64,000 bases of DNA from Fratercula arctica (Eukaryota > Chordata > Aves > Charadriiformes > Alcidae): the NCBI GenBank assembly GCA_947846985.1, contig CANTUZ010000001.1:73167021-73231020 (forward strand), in the 5' to 3' direction. The notes beneath the pieces were generated by a model. It was not told the origin of the DNA and did no database searches. It saw only the letters and a list, made by a program, of their open reading frames with translations. Every line of letters starts with the position of its first letter. Positions within the stretch are counted from its first letter, which is position 1. This document shows positions 49,101-59,500 of this stretch, piece by piece. Both the position numbers and the translations under genes were made by a program.

Positions 49101-52100
49101 AATTTTTTGCAAAATTACAGTATTAAAAAAAAAAGTGTCTTCAGAAGCTGTTACAAAAAAAATGTACCACCACATGCATTTCATGGAGGAAGGGGAGAAT
49201 CAGACAAGAAGCAAGTTATAGTTTAATAGTTCTCTTAAAAAAAAATTAAGGAAATACTATAGGACAGGGTAAAGGAGAAAAAGGAAATAAGCAACTAGCT
49301 TTTAGTTTCTTAAGCTTTCTTTTTCCTCTAAATGAGTTCATCATCTGTAACATTTTATACTTTCATTTGTTATACAATATATGAAAATATGCAGTTTCAG
49401 TGAAAATTCATCAAAAGCTTTACTTCTGGTATCACCTGATAAGCATCCACATCTACCTTGAGCAATGTGTCATGCTAGTTTACCTGAACTTTATGTCCAA
49501 AACATATAATTCAGTGCACTGTCCTCGTTGATTTAATATAGGTCAGTGAATCCACCTAAAATAATTAGAGCTATATTGAAAAAAAGACTATAAATCAAGT
49601 TCAGGTCTATAGCATTTTTATTTCCTGCCAACAAAGTGCCCATGTCCCTATCAGAATTAAAGTATTTTGAAATGACACACAGCAATACCATATTTTTATC
49701 TAGGCCCTGGAAACAAATCTCTTGCATACCTGTAGTGCATAAAGGTAAGTATCTCTGAAAGCTTTCTGCACCACTTACACAACTGGACCCACTACTTAGC
49801 ATGTCAACTCTTGGGACTCATTTCCTAACAATAAAACCACAGCACTGGATTTGAAATCTGAGTATTTGTTTCTAAAATGAAAAGCACCATTTAATTTTTT
49901 TTTCTTATATTTACTATTGTATTCATTCATAAGAACATTACCGAGACTCAACCCTGCTAATCATTTGTAGAGAGTATCATCTAGTAAGCATAAGTCTACA
50001 CACTGTCTGAAGTCTTAAGATGTCTTTTGGTGGAGGGAGGAGAAGGGGAATGGCAATTTTTTTGCTCCAAATTAGTAATCCTTGGCTTTAAAAAGTTGCT
50101 TGGTCATTCTACTACCTCTTGACCAACATTCCTGAAAAGCAGACCTGCAGAAACCAGCCCTGCGAGAGGCTTTTTAAGAGACACACCATTAAACTGAGGA
50201 AATCTCCCAACATCTGGTCCAAGCATGGAGAAATCATGCAATTTCACTCCACTAGTAACTGCTTTGTAAACCAGGAGCACTCACAACCCAGGGAAAGGGG
50301 GGCACCAGCGCCTGCTGCCCTGGCATTTACCTCGTAACGAAAGCAAGAACAGAAGCATCAGTTCCTCATGTGTTACCCAATTACTTGAAATAAGAAAAGC
50401 TTTATTAAAGTTCGCAGGTAGAACCTCCCCTCTTGCAGAGGACATTCACTTTAAGCTGTGCCTATGCCAGGGCACCTGTCCCAGCAGCACACACACACAG
50501 AAACACAGAGCAACCACCCAACTGAAGGGCTACCACTTTCACCTTCACTTCTCTCTGGTTATTGAGAAGAGTTTAAGAAGGACCTTGCTGCCTGACTTGG
50601 AGGGTTGCAAATCCACACCTGGCAGACCACAGCTGGGTGAGCCCACACAGGGAGCACTCAGCAAGAAACTTGTTTAGCTACAAAAGGATTTCCACCTCAA
50701 GAGCCCTCCCTCAGCTCAGTGCCTCACTGGGCTGTGACACTGATGCCCCATTTGGGTCTCTGCCAGCAGGAGTAGAGATCTGGCAGGATGAAAACAGCTA
50801 CAGAAAATTTTGGGAAGCGATGTGGCATCAGGGCACAAGCTCTGCTCCCAGCCATCCCTGGGAGCAAGGACCACCACCTCCCAGCCAGGAAGGCTTGGAG
50901 ACCTGGGTTCCCTTGTCAGCACCCCCAGCCAGATCTGCTCTCATCTCCGCCGCCCACAACCTTAAATCACCTGTCCCACAACGGTCTTTCTCTAGAAAGG
51001 CTACACAGCCATAAATCCCCTTGCTGTCCTGCTGACAGTCAGCCTGAGGGAGAGGGGGTTGCTATCGAGGTGGTAAGTGCCTGGCAATTATTTGTGCCAT
51101 ACCCATGTTTACCACCATCCTACTTTTTCCAGTTAGAAGTCACAGACTGACACTTTTCCCCCAAAGTACTGAACTGTCTGAAGACAAAATTTTCTCCACA
51201 ATGCACACATTTATGAATGCACATATATTTACAGACATAATTGAGGTAGAGCGCAAGCAATACATACTGACACAGAGAAAATCTTTTAAGTCCTATGAAG
51301 AAAACAAGCTTCAGGGTTTTTTGCTGGTGTGTTTACAAGAGATAAGAAACAGCTACCCAAAAGATTAGTTACAACATTCTTGGTGCCAAGAGACAGAAAG
51401 ATTTTCTGCTATTTTGCACCCTCTGCCTTCCTGTAGCAAGACTCATCGAGGCAGCGTATGTTAATTTTACCACTAGAAAGGCAGGTGATGTGGATTAATA
51501 GAATTATACTTAAAACAAGCAAATCAATACACACCCTCAGTTATCAGTATTACAGAGCAAAGTATACCCAAGCCCTACAAATGTCAACTTCTAAGGGCAG
51601 ATGTATAGTAAAGAAGAATCCTAAACTGATGTCCGTAGCTTAAAATGTAAGTATCATTACTAAGTTCTCAGTAAGTTTTTGCAAGTATACAACCATGTTT
51701 CACCATGTTGAAATGTCCTTATTTCATGTTACTATGTCAGATCTGCACACATGCACCAAAAAAAAAGGACAAATATAAGTAGCTTTCCTTTGTTATGCAT
51801 TTAAGTAACACTGTAGCAAATAACTAACAAAATGCCCTACAGGAGTAAGGTCTGCCACAAGCTACTTGTAACAAATTACATATTCTAAATATCAATAGTT
51901 TCCAAATCTGTTATATTTACTACTCCTTCTCTGTATGATCTAACTGAGAGCAGGTCCAAATGGAAGCTCAAGACTGTTTAAATGAATCACATTCACAAGT
52001 GCAGGTATGGATCCACCCAAACCACTTCACTGGCCATTCACTCGTGGTTTGTGTCAAGCTCCTGCAGCACCCCTAGGTAAACAAGCGCTTAATTTGGTTC

Positions 52101-53357
52101 AAGAATAATTGCTTACTATGTTGGGGCTTGCCATAGTAAGTACAGCTATTTAAAAACATATAAACAGTAAAAATTCAGAAACTCGCAGTATCACTGTTTC
52201 AAGAGAAGCGAAGTCAATCATACAGCTGACTTCTGATTGACTATGATATAACATGCCACCTGACATTAAAGTTTAATTTACTTGTTGGTACAGCAAAGGA
52301 ACCACATGAAGAACTTGCCCTGAGAACGTAGAGCAATGACTGCAAAATGAAACTATCTCGATGCGCACATAAAATATGCGTGGAAGTTATGCTAAAGTTA
52401 ATTTTCTCTTATGTAGCACTGCAAGCAATTCTAGCAGCTTTCAGGCCAAAGAATGAATAAAATTGAATCCAATAAAAGGAGCTTTGTAGGGATTTTTTGT
52501 TCCATCTTTTTGTTACAACTTCGCAGCTCAAATCCAACCACCCTGAAGCTTCCCCCTCAGCCTGAACATCTTAGAAATCTTCAAGAAACAAAACAAAAAA
52601 TAAAAGTCAGATGATTCCGAGAAGAGAGTTATGACAAGATTGTGAAACCTACCCTCGGGAGCAAGCCACCTTCCACGGCACCTCTCTCACAGAATGAATA
52701 AACAAAGCACTAACCAAAACTTAAGGAGTGTATCAGGCAAACTTTTAACGTAAAACACATAGCTGGAACAGATATCTTTTAATTATTTAATTATGCTTTG
52801 AAGTCTGTGCAATGGGGCAAGAGAATTTGTGTGTTCAAGCCCAGGGGCTGATTTTCACCTAAGGCAAACTTAAGAAACAAGAATTTTGTTAATGATTGCT
52901 TTGGATATTGCGGGTACATCACTTAAGGACTACCAGCTTTTCTAAGTTACACATTCGGGAGTTAAGAACTGAAAAGTCTTGACTGTTTCTGGAACATTCC
53001 CTTTCTTATCATGTAGATTTTTTTTTTTAAACAACTTATGCAATTCAGCTCCTCTTAGGTTTAAAGACTGTGATATCTATTAAGTGAGAATTTTTAAGTT
53101 AACATTGCTGAACACGTTTCAAGCACCACTCCACTCTCTTCACCATAACCCTCAATAGGAATTGACCAAACCCAAGGTTTGTAAGCAAAACACACAGTCT
53201 TACTCATCTTCAGCAACACAGTTTGGAGGAGGCCTTGTTTATTTTTCTAAGATTTCAAGAAGTTTATTCTCAAAATAAATATATAAATAAATTAAGTGTA
53301 GCAATCTGAAAACCACAAAGTACAATTGAGATATTCCATCAATCACATCATCCTTTA

Positions 53358-53429
53358 CAAAAAAAACCCCAAAAAACAAAAAAAACCCAAGCAAACAAAA
53401 AAAAAACACAACAGAAAAAAACATAAAAC
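53358..53429. repeat. A-rich/CAAA low-complexity tract
   Basis: Runs of A broken by CCC or C, similar in composition to the tract at 2977. Confidence 0.8.
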
Positions 53430-54329
53430 CCCCACCAAACAAACAGTAAGCTTCTGCAGAGAAAGACTACTGTACATTTCTTAGAGGGCAAGCCAAGCAA
53501 GCTTTGATGATACTGGGACTAAACCTTCCTGCTGTACCCCGATGCTGTACAGGCTGCTTATGAATTCCTCCTCCGCCTCCTTCCCCACAGCTACAGAGAC
53601 ACTGGCTGCCTACACCAGCTAGACTTCACAGACCAGTTGTCTGGGAACGCTTAAAAGAGCCTTTTACATTAAATCAGGAGAAGTTCAGTGTTTAAAAAGC
53701 CAAAGAGTTTTCAAAAAGCTAGAGTAGGACTTAGACAGAGCCAAGAACCAGAGCACTGAAGTAAGGACTAACAACGCATTTTCAATATATGTAGCTCAGA
53801 GATACTCAGTCTGAGCATGGAACAGTTTGTGTAAGTGCAATAATATAAACATAATCCAGAGATCACAGAATTGCGTTACAGTATTATTAGAAGTTTCATT
53901 TTGAAAAATAGGCTAACCAGCAACACTGCATGTGTACGTGTTCAGTAAGTTTATTGTAATGAAGTTATGGCAAATAAGTAACTGGAATGCAATAAGGACG
54001 GGAGCTGCTCATTAGCCTAAGCTTTCAATTTCCCACAGTTTACAGCAAAGCGTGGTATGACCTTCTAATTAAGGAGAAATTCCCTCAGACAGCTTTCCTC
54101 CCCCTCCAACGCAAGCTCTCCAGCCATCACTTCAGGCAGACTGGCTACATCCCACAAAGACAACTTCCTCCTAACAGCTTCCTTGGCACAAACAACTATT
54201 TACATGTCTAAATGCTACTCAAACCTGTCATCAAACTGGGCAGGAATAAAAAAATCAAGGCAATGAGCGCCAACTGAAAGGCAAAGACGGTTAGCAGAGT
54301 TGTTGATGAACTACAGGAATGCTCGGAAC

Positions 54330-54758
54330 GGATATCAGAGGGTTAGAGCACCTCTCCTATGAGGACATGCTGATAGAGTTGGAGTTGTTCAGTCTGGAGA
54401 AGGCTCCAGGGAGACCTTATAGCAGCTTTCTAAGTACCTGAAGGGGGCCTATAAGAAAGATGGGGAGGGACTTTTCACTAGGGCGTGTAGCGGTAGGACA
54501 AGGAGCAATGGCTTCAGACCCAAAGAAGGTAGATTTAGGTTAGATATTAGGAAGAAATTTTTCACTACGAGGGTGGTGAGACACTGGAACAGGTTGCCCA
54601 GAGAAGCTGTGGATGCCCCATCCCTGGAATTGTCCAAGGCCAGGCTGGATGGGGCTTTGGGCAGCCTGGTCTAGTGGGAGGTGTCCCTGCCCATGGCAGG
54701 GGGGTTGGAACTAGGTGATCTTTAAGGTCCCTTCCAACCTAAACCATTCTATGATTCT
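54330..54758 (+). mobile_element. CR1 LINE 3' end, downstream of the CpG island on the gene strand
   Basis: About 430 bp. Contains tcagtctggagaagg, gggggcctataagaaagatg, ggaacaggttgcccagagaa and ggttggaactaggtgatctt, ending ccattctatgattctat. The relative of the copy at 56116 is obvious by eye. Confidence 0.94.
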
Positions 54759-55059
54759 ATAAGCACATGCCTGTCTTCTTTTCTTTGCTTATCGGAGAGG
54801 AAAGGGCTACCGGACCATCTATCCGGGGAGTTCCCTGCTTACACTGCTGCTCTCACTAAAACATAGTTATTTCAACAGGATAAAAGTCAGCTTCCTCAGG
54901 AGGAAGTTACCCGATGTCCGCTGACAGACGCTGGATCATCTCCTTTACCTGAAGAGCGGGACGAACTTGCACAGGGGCTTTTTATTTTTATTCCCCCCAC
55001 CCCATCTAATCCGCTCCCAGACAGCCGAGACCTCCCTCCACCTCTGCGTTACAGACTTT

Positions 55060-55080
55060 AAAAAAAAAAAAAAAAAAAAA
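55060..55080. repeat. A21 homopolymer at the edge of the CpG island
   Basis: Twenty-one A on the plus strand (poly-T on the gene strand) marks the abrupt boundary between the GC-rich island and the flanking DNA. Confidence 0.9.
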
Positions 55081-55222
55081 TTAACTTGCAGGTTAATTAA
55101 CCCCTCAGGCTTTTTCACCCGCACCGGCGGGGCCCGCCTGAGGGCGATACCTCAACAAGCCACCCTTCCCGCCGCCGCCTCTGAGGCGACGCCCGGCACC
55201 GGCCCCGCCGAGACGGGCCGGC

Positions 55223-55304
55223 CCGGCCCCGGGGAGGCCACACAACCCCCGCGGCGGGGCGGGCCCGCCCCGCCGCGGGGGTTGTGTGGCCTCCCCGGGG
55301 CCGG
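55223..55304. repeat. 82-bp perfect palindrome in the CpG island
   Basis: Arms 55223-55263 and 55264-55304 are exact reverse complements with no spacer (centre ggg/ccc). Beyond the first mismatch the symmetry continues imperfectly: 55201-55219 pairs with about 55303-55321 with two mismatches and a 4-bp indel. It could form a cruciform or a very stable RNA hairpin, and it carries GC-box cores in both arms. Confidence 0.95.
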
Positions 55305-55368
55305 CCCGGCTCGGCGCGGCCGGCGAACCGTCCGACGCCTCAGAGAAAACGTCTATAAACGGAGAGGT

Positions 55369-55384
55369 GGGGGGGGGGGGGGGG
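55369..55384. repeat. G16 homopolymer run
   Basis: Sixteen consecutive G on the plus strand in the CpG island. It could form a G-quadruplex, and its length is error-prone in sequencing. Confidence 0.9.
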
Positions 55385-55472
55385 TGAAGCTGCCGCCGCC
55401 GCCGCCACCGCCTCAGGGACGGGCCCCCACCCCGCGGGCAGGCCGCTCCGGGCCCGGGGAAACGCTGCTCAC

Positions 55473-55650
55473 CCGCTCGCCTCCGGCTCGGGAGGAGTCC
55501 CGTCCTGTCTATCTGTCCGTCCGTCCGGGGGCTTCGCTCGGCCCCTCCGCCGCCGCCGCCGCCAAGGGTCGCGGTCGGCCCGGCGGCTCCCGCTCCCTGG
55601 GCCGCGCCTGGCGGGGAGTTTCCTGCCTGAGTCACTTCAACCGGGAGCTG
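55473..55650 (-). other. CYFIP1: Candidate non-coding exon 1 of CYFIP1 (5' limit not determined)
   Basis: Exon 2 has only 7 nt of leader, so a non-coding first exon is required upstream. In the CpG island the minus strand carries a strong donor, GCGG-gtgagc, ending an exon at 55473. It is preceded by a GC-rich, GGC-repeat leader of the kind common in housekeeping first exons. The 5' limit given is a guess. A second good donor (CTTCAG-gtaaag) sits at 54949, and a weaker one (TTGAG-gtatcg) lies near 55153, so alternative first exons are possible. Confidence 0.4.
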
Positions 55651-55828
55651 CGCAGGGAAACACCCTTCCTGCCGCCCCAGCTCCTCCTCCTCCCGCCTCA
55701 TCCCAAACCTGCCGCCCCCTTCCCTCCCCGGCAGGCTCCGGCTCCTCCTCCTCCTCCTCCCGGAGAACCCCGGTTCCCTCCGGCACCACCGTGAGAGCCG
55801 TCCCGTCCCCCTCCCCCCAGTCTCCGCC

Positions 55829-55942
55829 ATGGAAAACCGGCGTCCCGGCGTTATTAATTTCCACAATTTTGGCAGGATGGCGAAGGAAAGAGCCCAGCGG
55901 GATATAACCTGGGAGCAGCAAAGGGTATCTCGTAGGAACTAG
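55829..55942 (+). CDS. Small divergent ORF, 37 aa (hypothetical)
   Basis: ATG at 55829 in strong Kozak-like context (ctccgccATGg), at the upstream edge of the CpG island and pointing away from CYFIP1. It opens 37 codons (MENRRPGVINFHNFGRMAKE onward) and ends in TAG at 55940-55942. Composition is less biased than the island itself. I recognise no family. It could be a chance ORF or the first ORF of a divergent promoter transcript. No splice or conservation evidence is visible. Confidence 0.15.
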   Translation: MENRRPGVINFHNFGRMAKERAQRDITWEQQRVSRRN

Positions 55943-56026
55943 GCTTTAAAATGTCCTCTAGAGGGTGCGCACGGATCTCCTTTTCGTATCCGAAATGCCA
56001 CTGTTCACCGAAAATAAAAATAGGGG

Positions 56027-56045
56027 AAAAAAAAAAAAAAAAAAA
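56027..56045. repeat. A19 homopolymer
   Basis: Plain A run between the CpG island and the upstream CR1. Confidence 0.85.
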
Positions 56046-56115
56046 GGCTGTTTCCCACCGGCTGTTGACAACCTCCCGCTTTTCTTTTCTTGTAAAACAC
56101 AACAAACACGTATAT

Positions 56116-56511
56116 TCCAAGGAGACCTTATAGCAGCCTTCCAGTACCTGAAGGGGGCCTATAAGAAAGCTGGGGAGGGACTTTTCACTAGGGCATGGAG
56201 TGGTAGGATGAGGGGTAATGGCTTCAAACTGGAAGAGGGCAGATTTAGGTTAGATATTAGGAAGAAAATTTTCACTATGAAAAACATAGTGAAGACACTG
56301 GAACAGGTTGCCCAGAGACACTCCAGTGAGGCACTGGAACAGGTTGCCCAGGGAAGCTGTGGCTGCCCCATCCCTGGAATTGTCCAAGGCCAGGCTGGAT
56401 GGGGCTTTGAGCAGCCTGGTCTAGTGGGAGGTGTCCCTGCCCAGGGCAGGGGGGTTGGAACTGGATAATCTTTAAGGTGCCTTCCAACGCAAGCCATTCC
56501 ATGATTCTATA
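56116..56511 (+). mobile_element. CR1 LINE 3' end, upstream of the CpG island, rearranged
   Basis: Starts ggagaccttatagcagcctt and ends attccatgattctat, in the same orientation and subfamily as the 54.33-kb copy. Internally it differs: a 9-bp inverted repeat at 56271-56293 replaces the normal tgagggtggtgag stretch, and cactggaacaggttgcccag occurs twice (56296 and 56332). Confidence 0.94.
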
Positions 56512-59500
56512 TACTTGCTCATTTTAAACTTCGCTTACCTTGTCCATGGAATGTTCTCCCATTTAAAGTTCTGTTTTTTCTTTTATTGCTTCAAGATTCA
56601 TCTAATGGACTTGATGCTGCACCACAAAGTGAAACTGCCAGCTCTTTTTCACTGAAGTTTGTCAAGACTGTTCTTTCTACCCAATATTTTATGGCAGACA
56701 ATGCACAAACCTACTATATCTAGGGGTTACAGTGAGCTGAGTGCATGGGAACTTCCAAACAATTTTTCCTCAAAGCCTATTTGCTTGTATTTGGCCGCTT
56801 TAATGCACCCAGCATTTTATTTATTTACTCTTGAAAATCCTCTCTAACCATCAGCAAACTACACAGTATGGCTGCAGCAAGCAATTTTAGGTCTCTGTTT
56901 TCAACAGCTGTTAGTGGGACACTGTGCTATTAATAATTTTTGTGCTGAGAACAGAATAATTAGTCCTTCACTTCATGTATTGTTTTTTTCCAAACAAATT
57001 TCCACTGTATTAAATTTCCTTAAATAGCCTCTTTGTACTAGCATCTACAAGAAGGCCTTTGGAAAGTGGGCATGAATTGCCAAACCCCCTAATTCTCATT
57101 ATTTCAAGTAGTCTCTAATCCAATTATTCCATCAATTCCATATCATCAAGAATTCCCACAGCTTGTGGAGAATTATGCATCATTTCAAAATGTTATTGTT
57201 ACCATTTCATCATATCACAGGCACATCTTCAGTCGTATTTTCCCCAGCGCCGCAATATAGTCTTTTCTGTGAAGCAATTTATTTTCTAGGATGTGGCTGC
57301 TTATCCTTCTCTGACTGTTTGTATATATTCATAAGTGTTTCGAGTGCATATACCAAGTAAATGAATTTCCCCCATCACAGCTCCTTATCAGCCTAGCTTC
57401 CAAGCCCAGCTCAGACAAAACTGTAAAACACAACCAGAGCTGGATGCTTCATTTTCTAAAATGACAGCTGGTACTGCTCAGCGCAATCCATCCCGCGCCC
57501 TTTTCCACAAACCCTGCTTGGGGCAACGAGCTCGCTTAAGTAAAGAATAACTCACCTTCGTAACGCAGGATCAGGTTTGTTTCCTTGTCCTGGGTAGGTG
57601 CAAATTCAGAACAGCCTTGTCTTAATGCGGCCACCTGACCAACATCAGCCGCAAGACCTCCATTATCAAGCCATGGTGGAGCAGCAAGAATGGGGAACTT
57701 GCTCCAAGCACAAGCCAAAAGCTCCCAGTGAGATCTGGTGAACAGGAGCTTGACCCCCAGATGGGTGACGCTTCGCAGTGCTCCTGTGTAAGACTGCCAC
57801 TGCAGCTCCCGTCCTTGCCGAAAGCCACCTGGTGCCAGGAGCAGCTGCTTTGCATGAAAGCAAGATGCTGACAACAGGCACCATGCTGTCCTAGCGATGA
57901 CAGCTCATCCTGAGGATTTGGCTGGTGCCCCAGGTCTTGCTGTGCTCCTAAAGGAATTGAGTGGGCAAAGGAGCGACTTCCCCACTGCTGGAGCAATCTG
58001 CTCTTTATCGACGTTCCCATGCTCAAGTTTATAGCTATCCATAAGGTCAGATAAAAAACCCCATATTGATGATAATTGATGATGACGTGCAACTAGCCAT
58101 GATTTGTGCTGCCTTCCTATTATTTGATATTGGAATTAGATTACAATCACATTTTACCATCTGCATGTCTATGTTCTCATGTAACATGAGGCATGCTTAT
58201 CAAAACTATTTTGGAAGAGCCCACATCACACCATTCTAGCTGCCTGACTTAATTCTGTAATGCCCCCATGACTCCCTCCTCTTTCCCCTTTTGTGCAATT
58301 TACATACTTGATTAAAGGGGTTCAGCAGGCCTCCATGACCTGCTTCTCCCTCTACCATATCACCGTTCTTAATTATCCTTGCCACACTGAACGTGGGCGT
58401 TCTGGGCCTAGCTAAAGATGTACATATCTACAAATTCCTCATCAAGCCATCAACTGATCCCCTATCCACGGGAAGACTGGTGTGGTTTTTATGAGACCAA
58501 TGGCTAGACTTAGAATCTCAAACAGCCCTTTCTTGGGTGGTATTTATTTAAACCTAGTATTTAACCCATGTCTGTCAACGATCTTTAGTGAGATTATAAC
58601 GCTAATGTATCATGCTCCTGGTAATTTATGTACCTTACACCTATACCAAATGAAGATCAGATAACAAGCTTAATGCAATTGTCTGAAGATTAGCTAAAGC
58701 CTTTGTTCAAGACACTGTGCTAGCCACGTATACCCACAAGTCTACTTCCTGAATTCCAGCTATTTTAATTTTATTTTTAATTTCTTTCTTTGGGCTTTAT
58801 AGTATTTATACAAAGTCAATGAAAGAAAAACTGCCGCAAGAGCCCACAGGAATCCATGGAAGAGTCCCATTCCACAGCAGCCTGAGAGCTTCAATGGGAA
58901 TCTTGTGGTCCTGCCACAAAGTGTCCGCTATGTCTAAGATGCTGATGTTCTCTGCTTCTCTGCTTTTGCACCTTTCCACTCAGATATTTTAGTGATTAAG
59001 CTTAATAGCATATCTAACTATTTGTTTTTTCTTTTGATCCTCAGAAAGGAGGTAAGGCAACACAGGAAATTGCCGTCATCTGGCACAGAAAGGTATTTAT
59101 GAAAACATGACAGGCAATGGCCGCAATTAACACAGAGGACATCATGCAAAACTATCAAGAAAGAAAATAGGTAATTGCCTATAAACCAGTTAAAAAATTA
59201 AATACAACCTCTGGCAACTTATCAGCCACCTGTCCATACTCTAAAGGACTTGACAAGATTTTTTCACACAGGTCAGCACGGACTTCATTTTGTGTCAGAC
59301 CTGGCAAATGGTTTAAAGCATAGGGAGGCTATGAAAAGGTTATATGCTTCCACACTACGTGTAGCAAACCCTTTGTTTTAGCTCTCAGGAGGAGACAGGC
59401 ACCTATGTGAAGGGCACAGCACTTGGGAGAGTTTAAGCAGAAGACACCGAGCAGAAAACAGCAGCTGTCTTAGAGGTCTCGACGAGCAGCCAGCTCAGAA

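Larger units (their letters stand above)
55105..55850. promoter_or_regulatory. CpG island, probable CYFIP1 promoter
   Basis: About 0.75 kb of very high GC with many CpG dinucleotides, embedded in AT-rich flanks. It contains several GC-box-like cores (ggggcggg/cccgcccc), GCC-repeat tracts near 55392-55410 and 55550-55562, and no obvious TATA box near the candidate exon. It is the only such island in the window and lies upstream of the CYFIP1 start codon, so promoter function is inferred. Long ORFs across it on both strands are compositional artefacts. Confidence 0.75.

Noticed and set aside
54967..55866. Long ORFs (275 and 253 codons) on both strands across the CpG island
   Set aside because: Proline/arginine/glycine-rich translations caused by GC-rich DNA. 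The same peptide appears on both strands because of the palindrome.
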